In this document: positions 24,716 to 33,382 of the stretch, in pieces
How the letters are laid out: each line of letters starts with the position of its first letter
Position numbering within the stretch: the stretch's first letter is position 1
Assembly (NCBI GenBank): GCA_913060515.1
Contig: CAJXRZ010000033.1
Location: 1 to 64,000, forward strand
Direction of reading: 5' to 3'
Length of the DNA stretch: 64,000 nt
Origin: an uncultured Pseudomonadota bacterium
Lineage (GTDB): Bacteria; Myxococcota_A; UBA796; CAJQPC01
Program-made: the position numbers and the translations under genes
Notes under the pieces: generated by a model
The model's input: the letters and a program-made list of their open reading frames with translations, nothing else
The model's database searches: none
What the model was told of the DNA's origin: nothing

Positions 24716-25939
24716 ATGCCGACCTACCACGCCGAGAGGGTCTTAGAGCTCCTGCAGAAGGACAAGGCACCGGGGGCCATCGCCGCTGAGGCCGACCTGG
24801 CTTCGATGGGGCTGGCCCTGGAGGTGGAAGGCTTGGGTCGCTGTCGGCTGCCTCTGTCCGAGGACTTCGTGGCGACGTTGATCGCAGCCAGCGAACCCTC
24901 TCCCTTTGGCCACCTAGACCAGACGCTCTTCGATGCCGAGGTCCGCAACGCCAGGGAGCTTCCCGGGAGCCGCATCCAGCTAAACGCCGCATGGAACAAG
25001 CGGATTGACCGCGGCCTACAAGAGCTCAAGCGCGCCCTGGGTCTACCCAAAGACCGCGAGGTCCGAGCGAGCTTAGAGAAGCTGGTGATCTATGAGGAGG
25101 GCGGCTTCTTCAAGCCGCATCGGGACACCCAGCGCGAGCCCAGCATGTGGGGCACCTTGGTCGTGGTGCTGCCCTTTCCACACCAGGGTGGGGATCTGAG
25201 AGTGCAGCATGGAGCCCAGGAGCGAGCCTTTGAGAGCGCCGAGCGCTCCACCGAGCGCCGGCTCTCCTTCATCGCCCTGTACGCCGACTGCGTGCACGAG
25301 CTCAAGCCGGTCACCAGCGGCACACGCCTGGCGCTCACTTTCTCTCTGCACGGGCGGGTGAGTGGGCGACCGCGGGTGGAGCGCTCCCAGCAGGAGATAG
25401 AGAACGCGCTGCGGGCACACTTTGAGAGCAGCGAGGTCCTGGTGCTCTTGCTCGACCACGTCTACACCCCCCAAGGCTTCGGCTGGGAGCGCCTGCAGGG
25501 CGTAGACGAGCGGAGAGCCCAGCGACTGTCCGCCTTGAGCGAGACCATCGCGTTCTCTCGCTTCCTCTGCCTGGCCGATGTCCAGGAGCAGTACAGCTAC
25601 GGCGGCGACGAGGTGCCCGATGCCGAGAGCGAGCTTGAAGACTTGGTCGGGAGCCAGATCACCATGAGCAGCTGGATCGATACCCAGGGCCAGCCGCTGC
25701 GGGAGACCCAAGAGAGCCCACCGGCTGGCAGCGTCATCTCCCCTGTGAACTCCACGGACCGCCGCCACCGAGAAGTGAGCGGAGAACCCTGGAACGGCAA
25801 CGAGGGCGGCACCGCCGACCAGTGGTACCAGCAAGCGGCCATGGTGCTCGTGCGCCAGGACAGCCCCCTGCACCAGCGACTGGAGGCAGCGCGGACCCAC
25901 CCCAACCTGAAGCTTGTAAAGAGCAGGCCGAAGCGCTGA
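24716..25939 (+). CDS. 2-oxoglutarate/Fe(II)-dependent oxygenase (prolyl-4-hydroxylase-like)
   Basis: A 407-residue protein. The oxygenase core is at about residues 85-215. FFKPHRDTQ supplies His 135 and Asp 137, CVHELKPVTSGTRLAL supplies His 194 and the co-substrate Arg 204. This is the HxD...H...R facial triad of 2OG-Fe(II) hydroxylases. The C-terminal 190 residues match nothing I recognise. GAAGGA precedes the ATG. It follows regA by 23 bp on the same strand and may be part of the redox operon. An O2-dependent enzyme fits that setting. The substrate is unknown. Confidence 0.82.
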   Translation: MPTYHAERVLELLQKDKAPGAIAAEADLASMGLALEVEGLGRCRLPLSEDFVATLIAASEPSPFGHLDQTLFDAEVRNARELPGSRIQLNAAWNKRIDRGLQELKRALGLPKDREVRASLEKLVIYEEGGFFKPHRDTQREPSMWGTLVVVLPFPHQGGDLRVQHGAQERAFESAERSTERRLSFIALYADCVHELKPVTSGTRLALTFSLHGRVSGRPRVERSQQEIENALRAHFESSEVLVLLLDHVYTPQGFGWERLQGVDERRAQRLSALSETIAFSRFLCLADVQEQYSYGGDEVPDAESELEDLVGSQITMSSWIDTQGQPLRETQESPPAGSVISPVNSTDRRHREVSGEPWNGNEGGTADQWYQQAAMVLVRQDSPLHQRLEAARTHPNLKLVKSRPKR

Positions 25940-25941
25940 CC

Positions 25942-26517
25942 CTACTTCTGGCGGTCCATCCACCGCAGCACGGCGGGGTAGGCATCCAGGTTGTGGCCCG
26001 CCAACTTGTGGCCCACGCTGCTGGCCAGGGAGAAGTCCGCCAGGCTGCGCTCGCCGGCGATCCAGTCCTTCTCGCTGAGCACCTGCTCCATCAGAGCCAG
26101 GCACTTGGCCAAGCCCTTCTCTTCGCGCGCGATGCGCTCCTCGTCGGGCTCTCCCATGCCAAACATGCCCTTGAGGCGCCGCTCAAAGCCCAGCGCGCTC
26201 ATGTGGGGCATCAGGTGCGCCAGGTTCCAGGACAGCCACTGCTGCACCCGTGCACGGGAGACGGGCCCTGTGCCCAGCAGCTCAGGGGCGTGCTTCTCGG
26301 CCAGGTAGTGCAGGATGGCGTGGGACTCCCAGAAGACCACGTCTTCATCGACCAGCACCGGCACCCGACCGCAGGGGTTCAGAGCCAGAAACTCCGGACG
26401 ACGCTGCTCTCCCGCTTGCAGGTCCACGACCACCATCTCGCACTCGATCCCCAAGTGCTCGATGAGCTTGGTCGGGTGCTGGCAGTTGGCAGACATTGGG
26501 TTCGTATACAGCTTCAT
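25942..26517 (-). CDS. Glutathione S-transferase-family protein
   Basis: A 191-residue GST. The thioredoxin-like N-domain (1-80) begins MKLYTNPMSANCQ and contains NPCGRVPVLVDED and WESHAILHYLAE, the glutathione-binding region. An all-helical C-domain follows. The likely active-site residue is one of Ser 9 or Cys 12 near the N-terminus. It lies 36 bp downstream of the large kinase gene on the same strand, so it may be transcribed with it, and it is convergent with the oxygenase gene. The substrate is unknown. Confidence 0.88.
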   Translation of the reverse strand: MKLYTNPMSANCQHPTKLIEHLGIECEMVVVDLQAGEQRRPEFLALNPCGRVPVLVDEDVVFWESHAILHYLAEKHAPELLGTGPVSRARVQQWLSWNLAHLMPHMSALGFERRLKGMFGMGEPDEERIAREEKGLAKCLALMEQVLSEKDWIAGERSLADFSLASSVGHKLAGHNLDAYPAVLRWMDRQK

Positions 26518-26543
26518 ACTGGTCTATCCTGAGTTTTGGCTAA

Positions 26544-26580
26544 GGCTTAAGCCCTAGGAGCCGTGCGCGATGTTCGCGCA
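26544..26580. other. Palindromes at the 3' end of the large kinase gene
   Basis: GGCTTAAGCC (26544-26553) is a 10-bp palindrome immediately after the kinase stop codon. A second hairpin, TGCGCGA / TCGCGCA with a 3-base loop (26564-26580), lies in the last codons. They may form an RNA end or processing signal between the kinase and the GST gene. No U-tract follows. Confidence 0.3.
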
Positions 26581-29500
26581 GACAGCCATGAGGCGCTTGC
26601 CGTCCTCTCGGCCCAAGTTGGCCGAGAGTGTGCGGGCCAGGGCCCGAGAGACGCGGCCGTGCATGGACACCCCAGCCTCCTCGTCGGAGAAGCGCGCCAA
26701 GAGGCAATGCGACTTGAGCGCGTAGAAGCGGAATCCGCAGGTCTCTGCCAAGCGCAGGGCCCCCTTGGCGCGCTGATTGGCCTCAAAGCGCAGTCCGGCT
26801 GCACCCAGGGCCCAGGCCGCGATGAGATCCAAGCGGATGCGCTGGTGAGGCCAAGGCCTGCCGACGTTGGCGTAGGCCTTCTCGACAGCAGCAAGCACCG
26901 TTTCCGGTGGCGCGCCGCGCTCGGCGAGAAGGCGCCCGCGCCAGGCCTGAACCAAGGGTCCAAAGCCCTCCAGATCGTAGCGGCCCAGCAGCTCCTCAAC
27001 CCGCACCAGCTCCCGCTCCACTTCATCCAGGCGACGCTCGCGCAAGGCGATGCGGACCAGAGTGATGCGCACGGCCAGCTCGTCGTCGTGACGTTGAAGG
27101 CGCTCGCTGAGCATCAGGGCTTCGGCCGCGGACTCTCGGGCATCCGCCAGGCGCTCCAGGTCCACCAAGACCAAGGCCCGGTACTGCAGCCCGATGGCCA
27201 CACCGTTTTGGTACCGGGTCTCTCTTGCTTGGGCGATGGTGCGGTCCGCCAGCTGCATGGCCCGACGCAGGTTGCCGGTGCAGTGGCAGAGCTCCACCAG
27301 GTTGACGCGGGCCACCATCAGGGGACCGAGCTTGCCCAAGCGGGAGAAGGTCTCCACCGATTGTTCCAGGTACTTCCTGGACTCTGCCGCTTGCCCCTTG
27401 CAGAGCGCGACCAGCCCCAGGCCGGTGTATCCCTGGGCCAAGGCTTCATCGTCCTGCACCGCGCCTGCGGCGTTCAGAGCTTCCAGCCAGTGCTGCCGGG
27501 CGCCGTCCAGATCGCCGCGGTTCCAGCGCACCGAGGCCAGCCCGTGCAGAGGCGCGACCTGCAAGGTGGTGTCCCCCAAGCGCCGCGCCATGGACAGGGC
27601 CTCTGTGTAGCGGTCCTCGGCGGTGTCCAGGTCGACATCTCTGCGGGCCGCGGATCCCAGGGCCGCCAGAGTGCGGGTTCGCAGACGCTCATCGCCGATG
27701 GCCAGCGCCAACTCATCGGCCTGATGGTGGTCCAGATCAGCCTCTTCGCTGCGGCCCAGGTGCTCCATGGCGCGCCCACGACGAAGCAAGAGAGTGGCCA
27801 GCGCCCGGTCGGCGTCCTCCAGAGTCATGTACTCCCGTGCGTCCGGCTCCACGGCCAGGGCCCGGTCGTAGAAGACCTCGGCCTCGCGCACGAAGCTGCG
27901 GTCCTGCAAGCGCTTTCCAGCCCGCAGCAAGTAGGGGTAGGCCTTTGCAGGCAGCTCTCCCTGCTCGAAGTGCCACGCAATGGCCTCGACGACGGTGGAG
28001 ATTCGATGCCGGTACAGGCGCTCCAAGGTGGCCCCAAGCCGGCGGTGGAGTTGCCTGCGCAGCTGATCGGGCATCCCCTCCAGCAAGATGTCCTGGAGCC
28101 TGGGCCTGGCCAGCTCATAGAGCTCATCCATGCCCCCCAGACGCGCCCGAATCAGGCCGGCATCGAGCAGGGCTTCGAGCTCCAGGAGGAGTTCAGTCTC
28201 CGTGGTGCGCAGGGACTCCAGCAGGGCGTCTAGGGTGAGCTCCTGCCCGGAGACAGCCAAGACACGGGCGACCGCCAGCGAGGCCGGACGGAGCTTGAGC
28301 AGCCGCGCACGCAGAGCGTCCCGGATGCTGTTTGGGATGGGCAGACGGGCCTTGGCGACCAGGGCAGTGTCCAGCTCCAATCGGTAGCCAGCGTCCGCAG
28401 GAACGATGACGCCCTGGGAGACCAACCCGCGGATCATCTCGGCGATAAAGTGCGGATTTCCCTCGCCTTCCCGGTGCAGCCTCTTGGCCAGAGTGCGGGA
28501 GCGCTCGTCGTCGGGGATCAGCTGCAGCAGCATCTCTTCGACCGCGGAGATCGAGATGGGCTGCAGCGAGAGCACCCGAGGGGCGACACCGCTGGCCGTG
28601 TCCTCGAAGAGTCCGGCCAGAGGGTCCAAGACCTCGCCAGCCTTGCGACCCAAGACGAAGAGGATGGGATCGCCGGCGAGGTGCAGGTGGTTGCGGAGCA
28701 GGAACTCCAGCATCGCCACAGCTCCGCGTCGGGCCCGGTGAACCTCGTCCAGCACGATGACCAGCGGCATGTGTTTTCGCAGCAGATCGCGGGTCGCGGT
28801 GAGCAGCTGGTAGCGCTCCAGGGTCCCCTGAGCCTGGCCAAAGGCCACGTCCAGTGGGGGTGGCAGCTCAGCCAACTTCAAGCCAGAGATCACCCCGTCA
28901 AAGCCACCAAACTCATGGTCATCACGGCCACAACGTCCCGCCAAGACGCGCAGTCCCAGGCCTGCAGCGCGCTCCTCCACCACCCGGAGCAGGGCGCTCT
29001 TGCCAAAGCCCGGCGGTCCCTCCACCAAGATGGAGCCACCCCGGCCGTTCTGGAGCTGCGAGAGCGCCTCACGGAGTTGGGCAATCTCAGAGGTGCGACC
29101 CACCAAACGCACCGGAAAACGCCGCAGATCCACCGCAGCGCGCTGGTGTTGGTCCAGGACCGAGAGCAGGTGCCGGGCGCTGCCGTAGCGGGCCACCGGG
29201 TCCTTCTCGAGCAAGCGCTTGCACACCGCGTCGAGGTGGGCGGGCACCAGGGGACTCACCTCACGGGGCGGCCGCGGCACTTGGTGCAGGTGCTTGTCGA
29301 GCAGGCTGGCCACCGAGTTGGCCTGGAAGGGCCGCCGCCCGGTGAGCATGTAGTAGAGGACCGCGCCCAGGGAGTACAGATCCGCCCTGGCATCCACCCG
29401 GCCGCCGCCGATCTCCGCAGAGATCTGCTCCGGTGAGATCCAGGCAACGGTGCCGACCATTTCGCCGACCGTGGTCAGCTCGGCGCCGGGCATGTGCACC

Positions 29501-29997
29501 ACACCGAAGTCCATCAACACCGCGCGCCCGTCTGCGTTGACGCGAATGTTACCTGGGGTCACGTCCCGGTGGACCAGCCCCTGTTCGTGCACCGCGGCCA
29601 AGGCCTGGGTGACCTGAAAGAGCAAGGTCTCGCAGCGCGAGAATCGCTCCTCGGGGGGCAGCGTGGCCCAGGTGAGCACCTCGGCCTTCAGGTCCCGGCC
29701 GTCCAGACACTCCATGGTGAACCAGAGGCGACCCTCGTGCTCTCCAGACTCGTACACACTCAAGATATGGGGGTGTTTCAAGCCTTTCAGGGTCTGAAAC
29801 TCCGCTACAAAGCGCTGACGCAGCTCCGCTGAGCTCAGCCCGCCGTGCAGCAGCTTGAGCGCCTTGAAGGAGCCATCGCGGCTGTCCTGTACCCGCAGTA
29901 CGGTCGCCATTCCGCCCCGGCCCAGGGTCTCAAGGACCTGGAAGGGACCAATGCTTGCCCCTGGAGAGGTGTCCGGCTCTGGCGGTGGGGGGGCCAT
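26554..29997 (-). CDS. Ser/Thr protein kinase - NTPase - TPR-like signalling protein
   Basis: A 1147-residue protein. The kinase domain (about 18-285) has TLGRGGMATV, KALKLL, DFG and SPEQI. Its catalytic loop reads HRDVTPGN, with Thr in place of the usual Lys; HRDV(S/T)P variants occur in other myxobacterial kinases. The NTPase is the only one of the four here with a canonical Walker A (GPPGFGKS) and a clear Walker B (VIVLDEVH). Long TPR-type helical repeats fill the C-terminal half. AGGG lies 6 bases before the ATG. It is divergent from the PP2C phosphatase gene with 105 bp between start codons, suggesting an opposing kinase/phosphatase pair. Confidence 0.88.
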   Translation of the reverse strand: MAPPPPEPDTSPGASIGPFQVLETLGRGGMATVLRVQDSRDGSFKALKLLHGGLSSAELRQRFVAEFQTLKGLKHPHILSVYESGEHEGRLWFTMECLDGRDLKAEVLTWATLPPEERFSRCETLLFQVTQALAAVHEQGLVHRDVTPGNIRVNADGRAVLMDFGVVHMPGAELTTVGEMVGTVAWISPEQISAEIGGGRVDARADLYSLGAVLYYMLTGRRPFQANSVASLLDKHLHQVPRPPREVSPLVPAHLDAVCKRLLEKDPVARYGSARHLLSVLDQHQRAAVDLRRFPVRLVGRTSEIAQLREALSQLQNGRGGSILVEGPPGFGKSALLRVVEERAAGLGLRVLAGRCGRDDHEFGGFDGVISGLKLAELPPPLDVAFGQAQGTLERYQLLTATRDLLRKHMPLVIVLDEVHRARRGAVAMLEFLLRNHLHLAGDPILFVLGRKAGEVLDPLAGLFEDTASGVAPRVLSLQPISISAVEEMLLQLIPDDERSRTLAKRLHREGEGNPHFIAEMIRGLVSQGVIVPADAGYRLELDTALVAKARLPIPNSIRDALRARLLKLRPASLAVARVLAVSGQELTLDALLESLRTTETELLLELEALLDAGLIRARLGGMDELYELARPRLQDILLEGMPDQLRRQLHRRLGATLERLYRHRISTVVEAIAWHFEQGELPAKAYPYLLRAGKRLQDRSFVREAEVFYDRALAVEPDAREYMTLEDADRALATLLLRRGRAMEHLGRSEEADLDHHQADELALAIGDERLRTRTLAALGSAARRDVDLDTAEDRYTEALSMARRLGDTTLQVAPLHGLASVRWNRGDLDGARQHWLEALNAAGAVQDDEALAQGYTGLGLVALCKGQAAESRKYLEQSVETFSRLGKLGPLMVARVNLVELCHCTGNLRRAMQLADRTIAQARETRYQNGVAIGLQYRALVLVDLERLADARESAAEALMLSERLQRHDDELAVRITLVRIALRERRLDEVERELVRVEELLGRYDLEGFGPLVQAWRGRLLAERGAPPETVLAAVEKAYANVGRPWPHQRIRLDLIAAWALGAAGLRFEANQRAKGALRLAETCGFRFYALKSHCLLARFSDEEAGVSMHGRVSRALARTLSANLGREDGKRLMAVCANIAHGS

Positions 29998-30102
29998 CTG
30001 TGTGCCCTAAACTCGGGTGTGGCTGCCGTGTAAGAGAAACCCGGCTTATAGTGCGTAGCCCGCTGATCCAAGAGCGAAAAGCCCCACCCGGAAAAGGACT
30101 AC

Positions 30103-30867
30103 GTGCAAGTCGAAGCCTACGCCGCCACCGACATCGGTCCCGTCCGGGACAACAATGAAGACGCCTGGCTGATCGACGTTGACGGGGGCCTTCTGGTCGT
30201 CGCCGACGGGATGGGCGGACACGCCGCAGGTGAGGTGGCCTCGGCCATCGCTGTGGAGACCGTGCAGGAGATCCTGCTCGGCGGCGAGGATCCCGACGAG
30301 ACCCGCCTCTCCACCACCGTGGACGACCCCGCTGACGCCTTGCGGGAGCGCCTGCGCTACGCCATGAACCAGGCCAGCGTAAACATCCGGCGGGAAGTCG
30401 AGTACAACCCCAAGCACACGGGAATGGGCACCACCTTGGTGGTCGTCGTTCTGGACCGTGACCAAGCACACCTGGCCCACGTGGGCGACTCTCGCGCCTA
30501 CCTGTTCCGGGACGAACGCTTGATGCGGCTGACCCGCGATCACACCGTCGTGCAGCAGGAAGTGGACGCCGGACGACTGACCCCCGACCTGGCACGGGTC
30601 GTGCCCCACAAGAACATCCTGACCCGCAGCGTGGGTTTTCACGGGTCTGTGGAACCAGACACCAGCACCCGCTCCCTGATGCCCGGAGACGTTCTCGTCC
30701 TGTGCAGCGATGGACTGAGTGACCCGGTCGAGGACAGCACCATCGAGGCTCTCTGCGTCAAGACCCACATCGAGGACTTGGCCGGCGCCCTGGTGCAGGA
30801 AGCCCTCAAGTCTGGCGGCGAGGACAACATCACCGTGGTCGTCGCCCAATTGCGAGAAGATGACTGA
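30103..30867 (+). CDS. PP2C-family Ser/Thr protein phosphatase
   Basis: A 254-residue single-domain PP2C/Stp1-type phosphatase. The metal-binding motifs are all present: RDNNEDAW, ADGMGGHAAGE, TGMGTT, HVGDSRAYLF, CSDGLSD and the C-terminal GEDNITVVV. It should dephosphorylate Ser/Thr residues, probably substrates of the nearby kinases or the kinases themselves. It starts at GTG 30103 with AAAAGGA just upstream. The last 8 bases overlap the following membrane-protein gene. Confidence 0.94.
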   Translation: MQVEAYAATDIGPVRDNNEDAWLIDVDGGLLVVADGMGGHAAGEVASAIAVETVQEILLGGEDPDETRLSTTVDDPADALRERLRYAMNQASVNIRREVEYNPKHTGMGTTLVVVVLDRDQAHLAHVGDSRAYLFRDERLMRLTRDHTVVQQEVDAGRLTPDLARVVPHKNILTRSVGFHGSVEPDTSTRSLMPGDVLVLCSDGLSDPVEDSTIEALCVKTHIEDLAGALVQEALKSGGEDNITVVVAQLREDD

Positions 30868-31288
30868 AGCGGACAGCGCGGCCTGGCTCAGCACGCCGGC
30901 GCCCTTTGGCAAGATCCGCGGCATCTTGGTGGCCACAGCGGTCTTCTGGACCCTGATGAGCCTGGTGACCGTCTACGGCAACACCCAGCTGAGCACCGAC
31001 GAGCTGGGCGATACGCCCCTCTGGGCGACCGTGGCGGCGCCTGCCTTTGTGGCCCTCTTTGCCGCCCTGGCTGCGTGGCGAACCCGCGCCGGCGACCGCC
31101 AAGGTTGGGGGCTGGGCGTCAGCGCCATGGCTCTGAACCTCTTGGGCTGCGTGACGGCACCCTTGGCCATCTGGGGCATCGTGCTGCTCTTTAAGCCCCA
31201 CACCAAGGCTCAGATGCTGGGCGGCCGCTTCGCCAAGCCAATGAAGGGCTCAGCTTCGGCGGCGTCGAAGCCCAAACAAGCCGAGTAG
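30860..31288 (+). CDS. Small integral membrane protein, downstream of PP2C
   Basis: A 142-residue protein with three hydrophobic segments (about residues 20-45, 55-75 and 88-115) and a basic, Lys/Ser-rich tail. The ATG at 30860 lies inside the end of the phosphatase gene (8-bp overlap), so translation is probably coupled. Its last 39 bases overlap, in antisense, the end of the protease gene on the other strand. I do not recognise the family. Confidence 0.75.
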   Translation: MTEADSAAWLSTPAPFGKIRGILVATAVFWTLMSLVTVYGNTQLSTDELGDTPLWATVAAPAFVALFAALAAWRTRAGDRQGWGLGVSAMALNLLGCVTAPLAIWGIVLLFKPHTKAQMLGGRFAKPMKGSASAASKPKQAE

Positions 31289-32248
31289 ACCCAGAGCCCA
31301 CCAGCCCGAAGGACTGCCTTGGCTGCAGCCGCCGCAGTCGGCTCCCGGCGCCTCACCGGTGTCCTCCGGCCCGGTGTCCACGCCGGTCTCTTGGGGCACC
31401 CCAGAGTCGCTGTCCGCATCGGAGTCCGTGTCCGTGTCGCTGTCCGAGTCGGCGTCGGTGTCGCTGTCCCCTTCCCGCTCGAACTCCACGTGCTCCTCTA
31501 GAAAGTCCAGCTCACGATCGATGCGCACGGCGGCAGCAGCCGGCTTGCCCGAGTCGCAGTCTGGGGCCACCTCGTCCATGTCGAAGACGAAGGTGTTGAC
31601 CCCCACCAACTCCCAGTTCCCGGTCTCCGCATCCTTCCAGATGGCCGCTCCACCGGAGTCTCCGCTGCAGACGTTCTTGGAGGCGCCGTCCGCGTAGGTG
31701 TAAACGAAGCTGTTGTCGTAGTAGTAGATGGGGACATTGACCTTTCGGCGCGTACCGCCGCTGTTGGCCTTGTCCGAGTCGGTCAAGCCGTAGCCCACGT
31801 AGGTCAGGCTCTCCCCCACATCTGCCTGCACCAAGTACTCGGTGTTCAGAGCCATGGTTCCAAAGTCCTGGATGCCCGACTCCAGGTAGAGCACCGCGAT
31901 GTCGTGCTGTGCGGTCGTGGCGCTGTAGCTCGGATGGCTGTGCATGGACTTGATCACCGCGGCGTCCTCCCAGCTTCCTCCGACCTCGTCGGCGACCACA
32001 AAGTAGAGGGTGTAGCCTGCGCCCTCGTAGTCCTCGGCAGCCTCCACGCAGTGTGCAGCGGTGATTACGCGCCTGGCGGCGACCAGAGTGCCGCTGCAGA
32101 AGCTGCCGGCAAAGCCACCCTTCTCCGCCACAAAGGCGCCCACTTGCTTGTAGGGATGGCCGCTGACCTCGCTGCCGCCAACAATGGGAGGAGGCATCGT
32201 GGCGTGGGCCATGGACAAGAAAGGGGAGATCAGCAGCATGGGGAACAC
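31250..32248 (-). CDS. Secreted S1-family serine protease with Asp/Ser-rich linker and sorting tail
   Basis: A 332-residue protease. A signal peptide ending SMAHA is followed by TMPPP and mature-type IVGG. Catalytic residues are intact: ITAAHC, QHDIAVLYL, CSGDSGG. S1 pocket position 189 is Asn. After the protease domain comes an alternating Asp/Ser/Thr linker (261-282), then CGGCSQG, a membrane helix and RRRRS, a MYXO-CTERM-like tail. The GTG at 32248 is the first start; an ATG three codons in (32239) has better ribosome-site spacing and is equally good. It is first of five paralogues on this strand. Its 3' end is antisense to the neighbouring membrane-protein gene. Confidence 0.9.
   Translation of the reverse strand: MFPMLLISPFLSMAHATMPPPIVGGSEVSGHPYKQVGAFVAEKGGFAGSFCSGTLVAARRVITAAHCVEAAEDYEGAGYTLYFVVADEVGGSWEDAAVIKSMHSHPSYSATTAQHDIAVLYLESGIQDFGTMALNTEYLVQADVGESLTYVGYGLTDSDKANSGGTRRKVNVPIYYYDNSFVYTYADGASKNVCSGDSGGAAIWKDAETGNWELVGVNTFVFDMDEVAPDCDSGKPAAAAVRIDRELDFLEEHVEFEREGDSDTDADSDSDTDTDSDADSDSGVPQETGVDTGPEDTGEAPGADCGGCSQGSPSGWWALGLLGLFGLRRRRS
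31403..31468 (-). repeat. Asp/Ser/Thr-rich linker coding repeat
   Basis: A low-complexity GTC(C/G)GAGTC-type hexamer repeat that encodes 22 alternating Asp and Ser/Thr/Ala residues between the protease domain and its C-terminal sorting tail. Such stretches can expand or contract by slippage. Confidence 0.8.
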
Positions 32249-32312
32249 AATCCTCTGGCCCCCACTCTACGGCACAAAATGGGTCCCCGCTAAAGGACCC
32301 ATGCTTCGCCAA

Positions 32313-33332
32313 TCAGGCGCGGCGCCTGCGGCCCATCAAGACCAAGCCCGCAGCTGCGAGCAAGCCCAGCAAACCGCCGGTTCCGGGCTGCGTGGTGCAT
32401 CCCAAGACGCCGCCACCAGACTCGCCATCAAAGGCAGGCCGCGGGGGTCCAGCGGTGTCACCGGTCTCCCAGTTGGGATCGGTGTCCGCGTCGGCATCCG
32501 AGTCACTGTCGGAGTCGCTGTCCGAGTCTGCATCTGAGTCGGTGTCGGAGTCCGAGTCGGCGTCCGTGTCCGCGTCCATGTCACCAGCCGGCACATAGTC
32601 CGTGATGAAGCTCCACTGGCTGTCCACGCGGGAGGAGCCGGCGGCCGCTCCAGGGCGCTCGCAGTCGCCATTGCCGCCATAGATGTTGAAGCCAAAGGAG
32701 TTGGCACCCACCAGCTTTTGCGTGCCGCCCAAGGTCATGAGCGCAGCGCCGCCGGAGTCACCCGAGCAGATGTTCTGGATGGTGCCCGAGTCGCCGCTGT
32801 AGGTGTAGATCACCGTGGCGTCGTAGCCGTAGTAGGGCACATCCACCGTGCGCTTGACGCCGCCGTCGTTGCGGTTGTCCGAGGTGATGCCAAAGCCAAC
32901 GTAGGTCACCTCTTTGGAGGACCAGGAGCTGGTCGGGGAGGCGCGGTTCACCGGCATGGGGGTGATGGAGGTGATGTTGGTCTTCAGCTCCAACAGGCCC
33001 AGGTCGTGCTCCAAGCTGGAGGTGTTGTAGCTGGGGTGCTCAATGCCCCGCTTGACTTCGGCGTAGTCCTGCCAGCTGCTGTCGTTGTACACATCGCTGG
33101 CAAAGACGAAGTACACGTCCCAGCCGGACTTCCAGTAGTCATCGGCCGCCTCCACGCAGTGCGCAGCGGTGATGACCCATTTCTTGGTGACCAGAGTCCC
33201 CGAGCAAAAGCTGCCGCCCTGGCTGCCGGAGATCGCCACCATGGAGCCCACCGCAGGGAACTTGCTGGTGGTGCTGCCGTTGACGATCGGCGGTGGGGTT
33301 TTGGCCAGCGCCAGGGACGTAAGCAGGAGCAT
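32313..33332 (-). CDS. Secreted S1-family serine protease with Asp/Ser-rich linker and sorting tail
   Basis: A 339-residue protease. The signal peptide MLLLTSLALAK is followed by TPPP and IVNG. The triad is intact: ITAAHC, EHDLGLLEL, CSGDSGG. S1 position 189 is Asn. A 35-residue Asp-Ser/Asp-Thr linker (251-285) leads to LGCTTQPG, a membrane helix and GRRRRA. GGAGG lies 5 bases before the ATG. The nearest relative in the window is the protease at 36084-37094: both have equal linker length and position. These enzymes should be exported and held at the cell surface by the tail, or released by its processing. Confidence 0.9.
   Translation of the reverse strand: MLLLTSLALAKTPPPIVNGSTTSKFPAVGSMVAISGSQGGSFCSGTLVTKKWVITAAHCVEAADDYWKSGWDVYFVFASDVYNDSSWQDYAEVKRGIEHPSYNTSSLEHDLGLLELKTNITSITPMPVNRASPTSSWSSKEVTYVGFGITSDNRNDGGVKRTVDVPYYGYDATVIYTYSGDSGTIQNICSGDSGGAALMTLGGTQKLVGANSFGFNIYGGNGDCERPGAAAGSSRVDSQWSFITDYVPAGDMDADTDADSDSDTDSDADSDSDSDSDSDADADTDPNWETGDTAGPPRPAFDGESGGGVLGCTTQPGTGGLLGLLAAAGLVLMGRRRRA
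32478..32582 (-). repeat. Asp/Ser/Thr-rich linker coding repeat
   Basis: Hexameric low-complexity DNA that encodes 35 alternating Asp and Ser/Thr/Ala residues (251-285) before the sorting tail. Confidence 0.8.
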
Positions 33333-33382
33333 CGATCCTCCAAGGAACCCGTGAGGGCTCCTTAACTATAGGCAGGCTCGCT

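Noticed and set aside
31403-31468. CRISPR or tandem non-coding repeat
   Set aside because: It is in frame and encodes an Asp/Ser linker.
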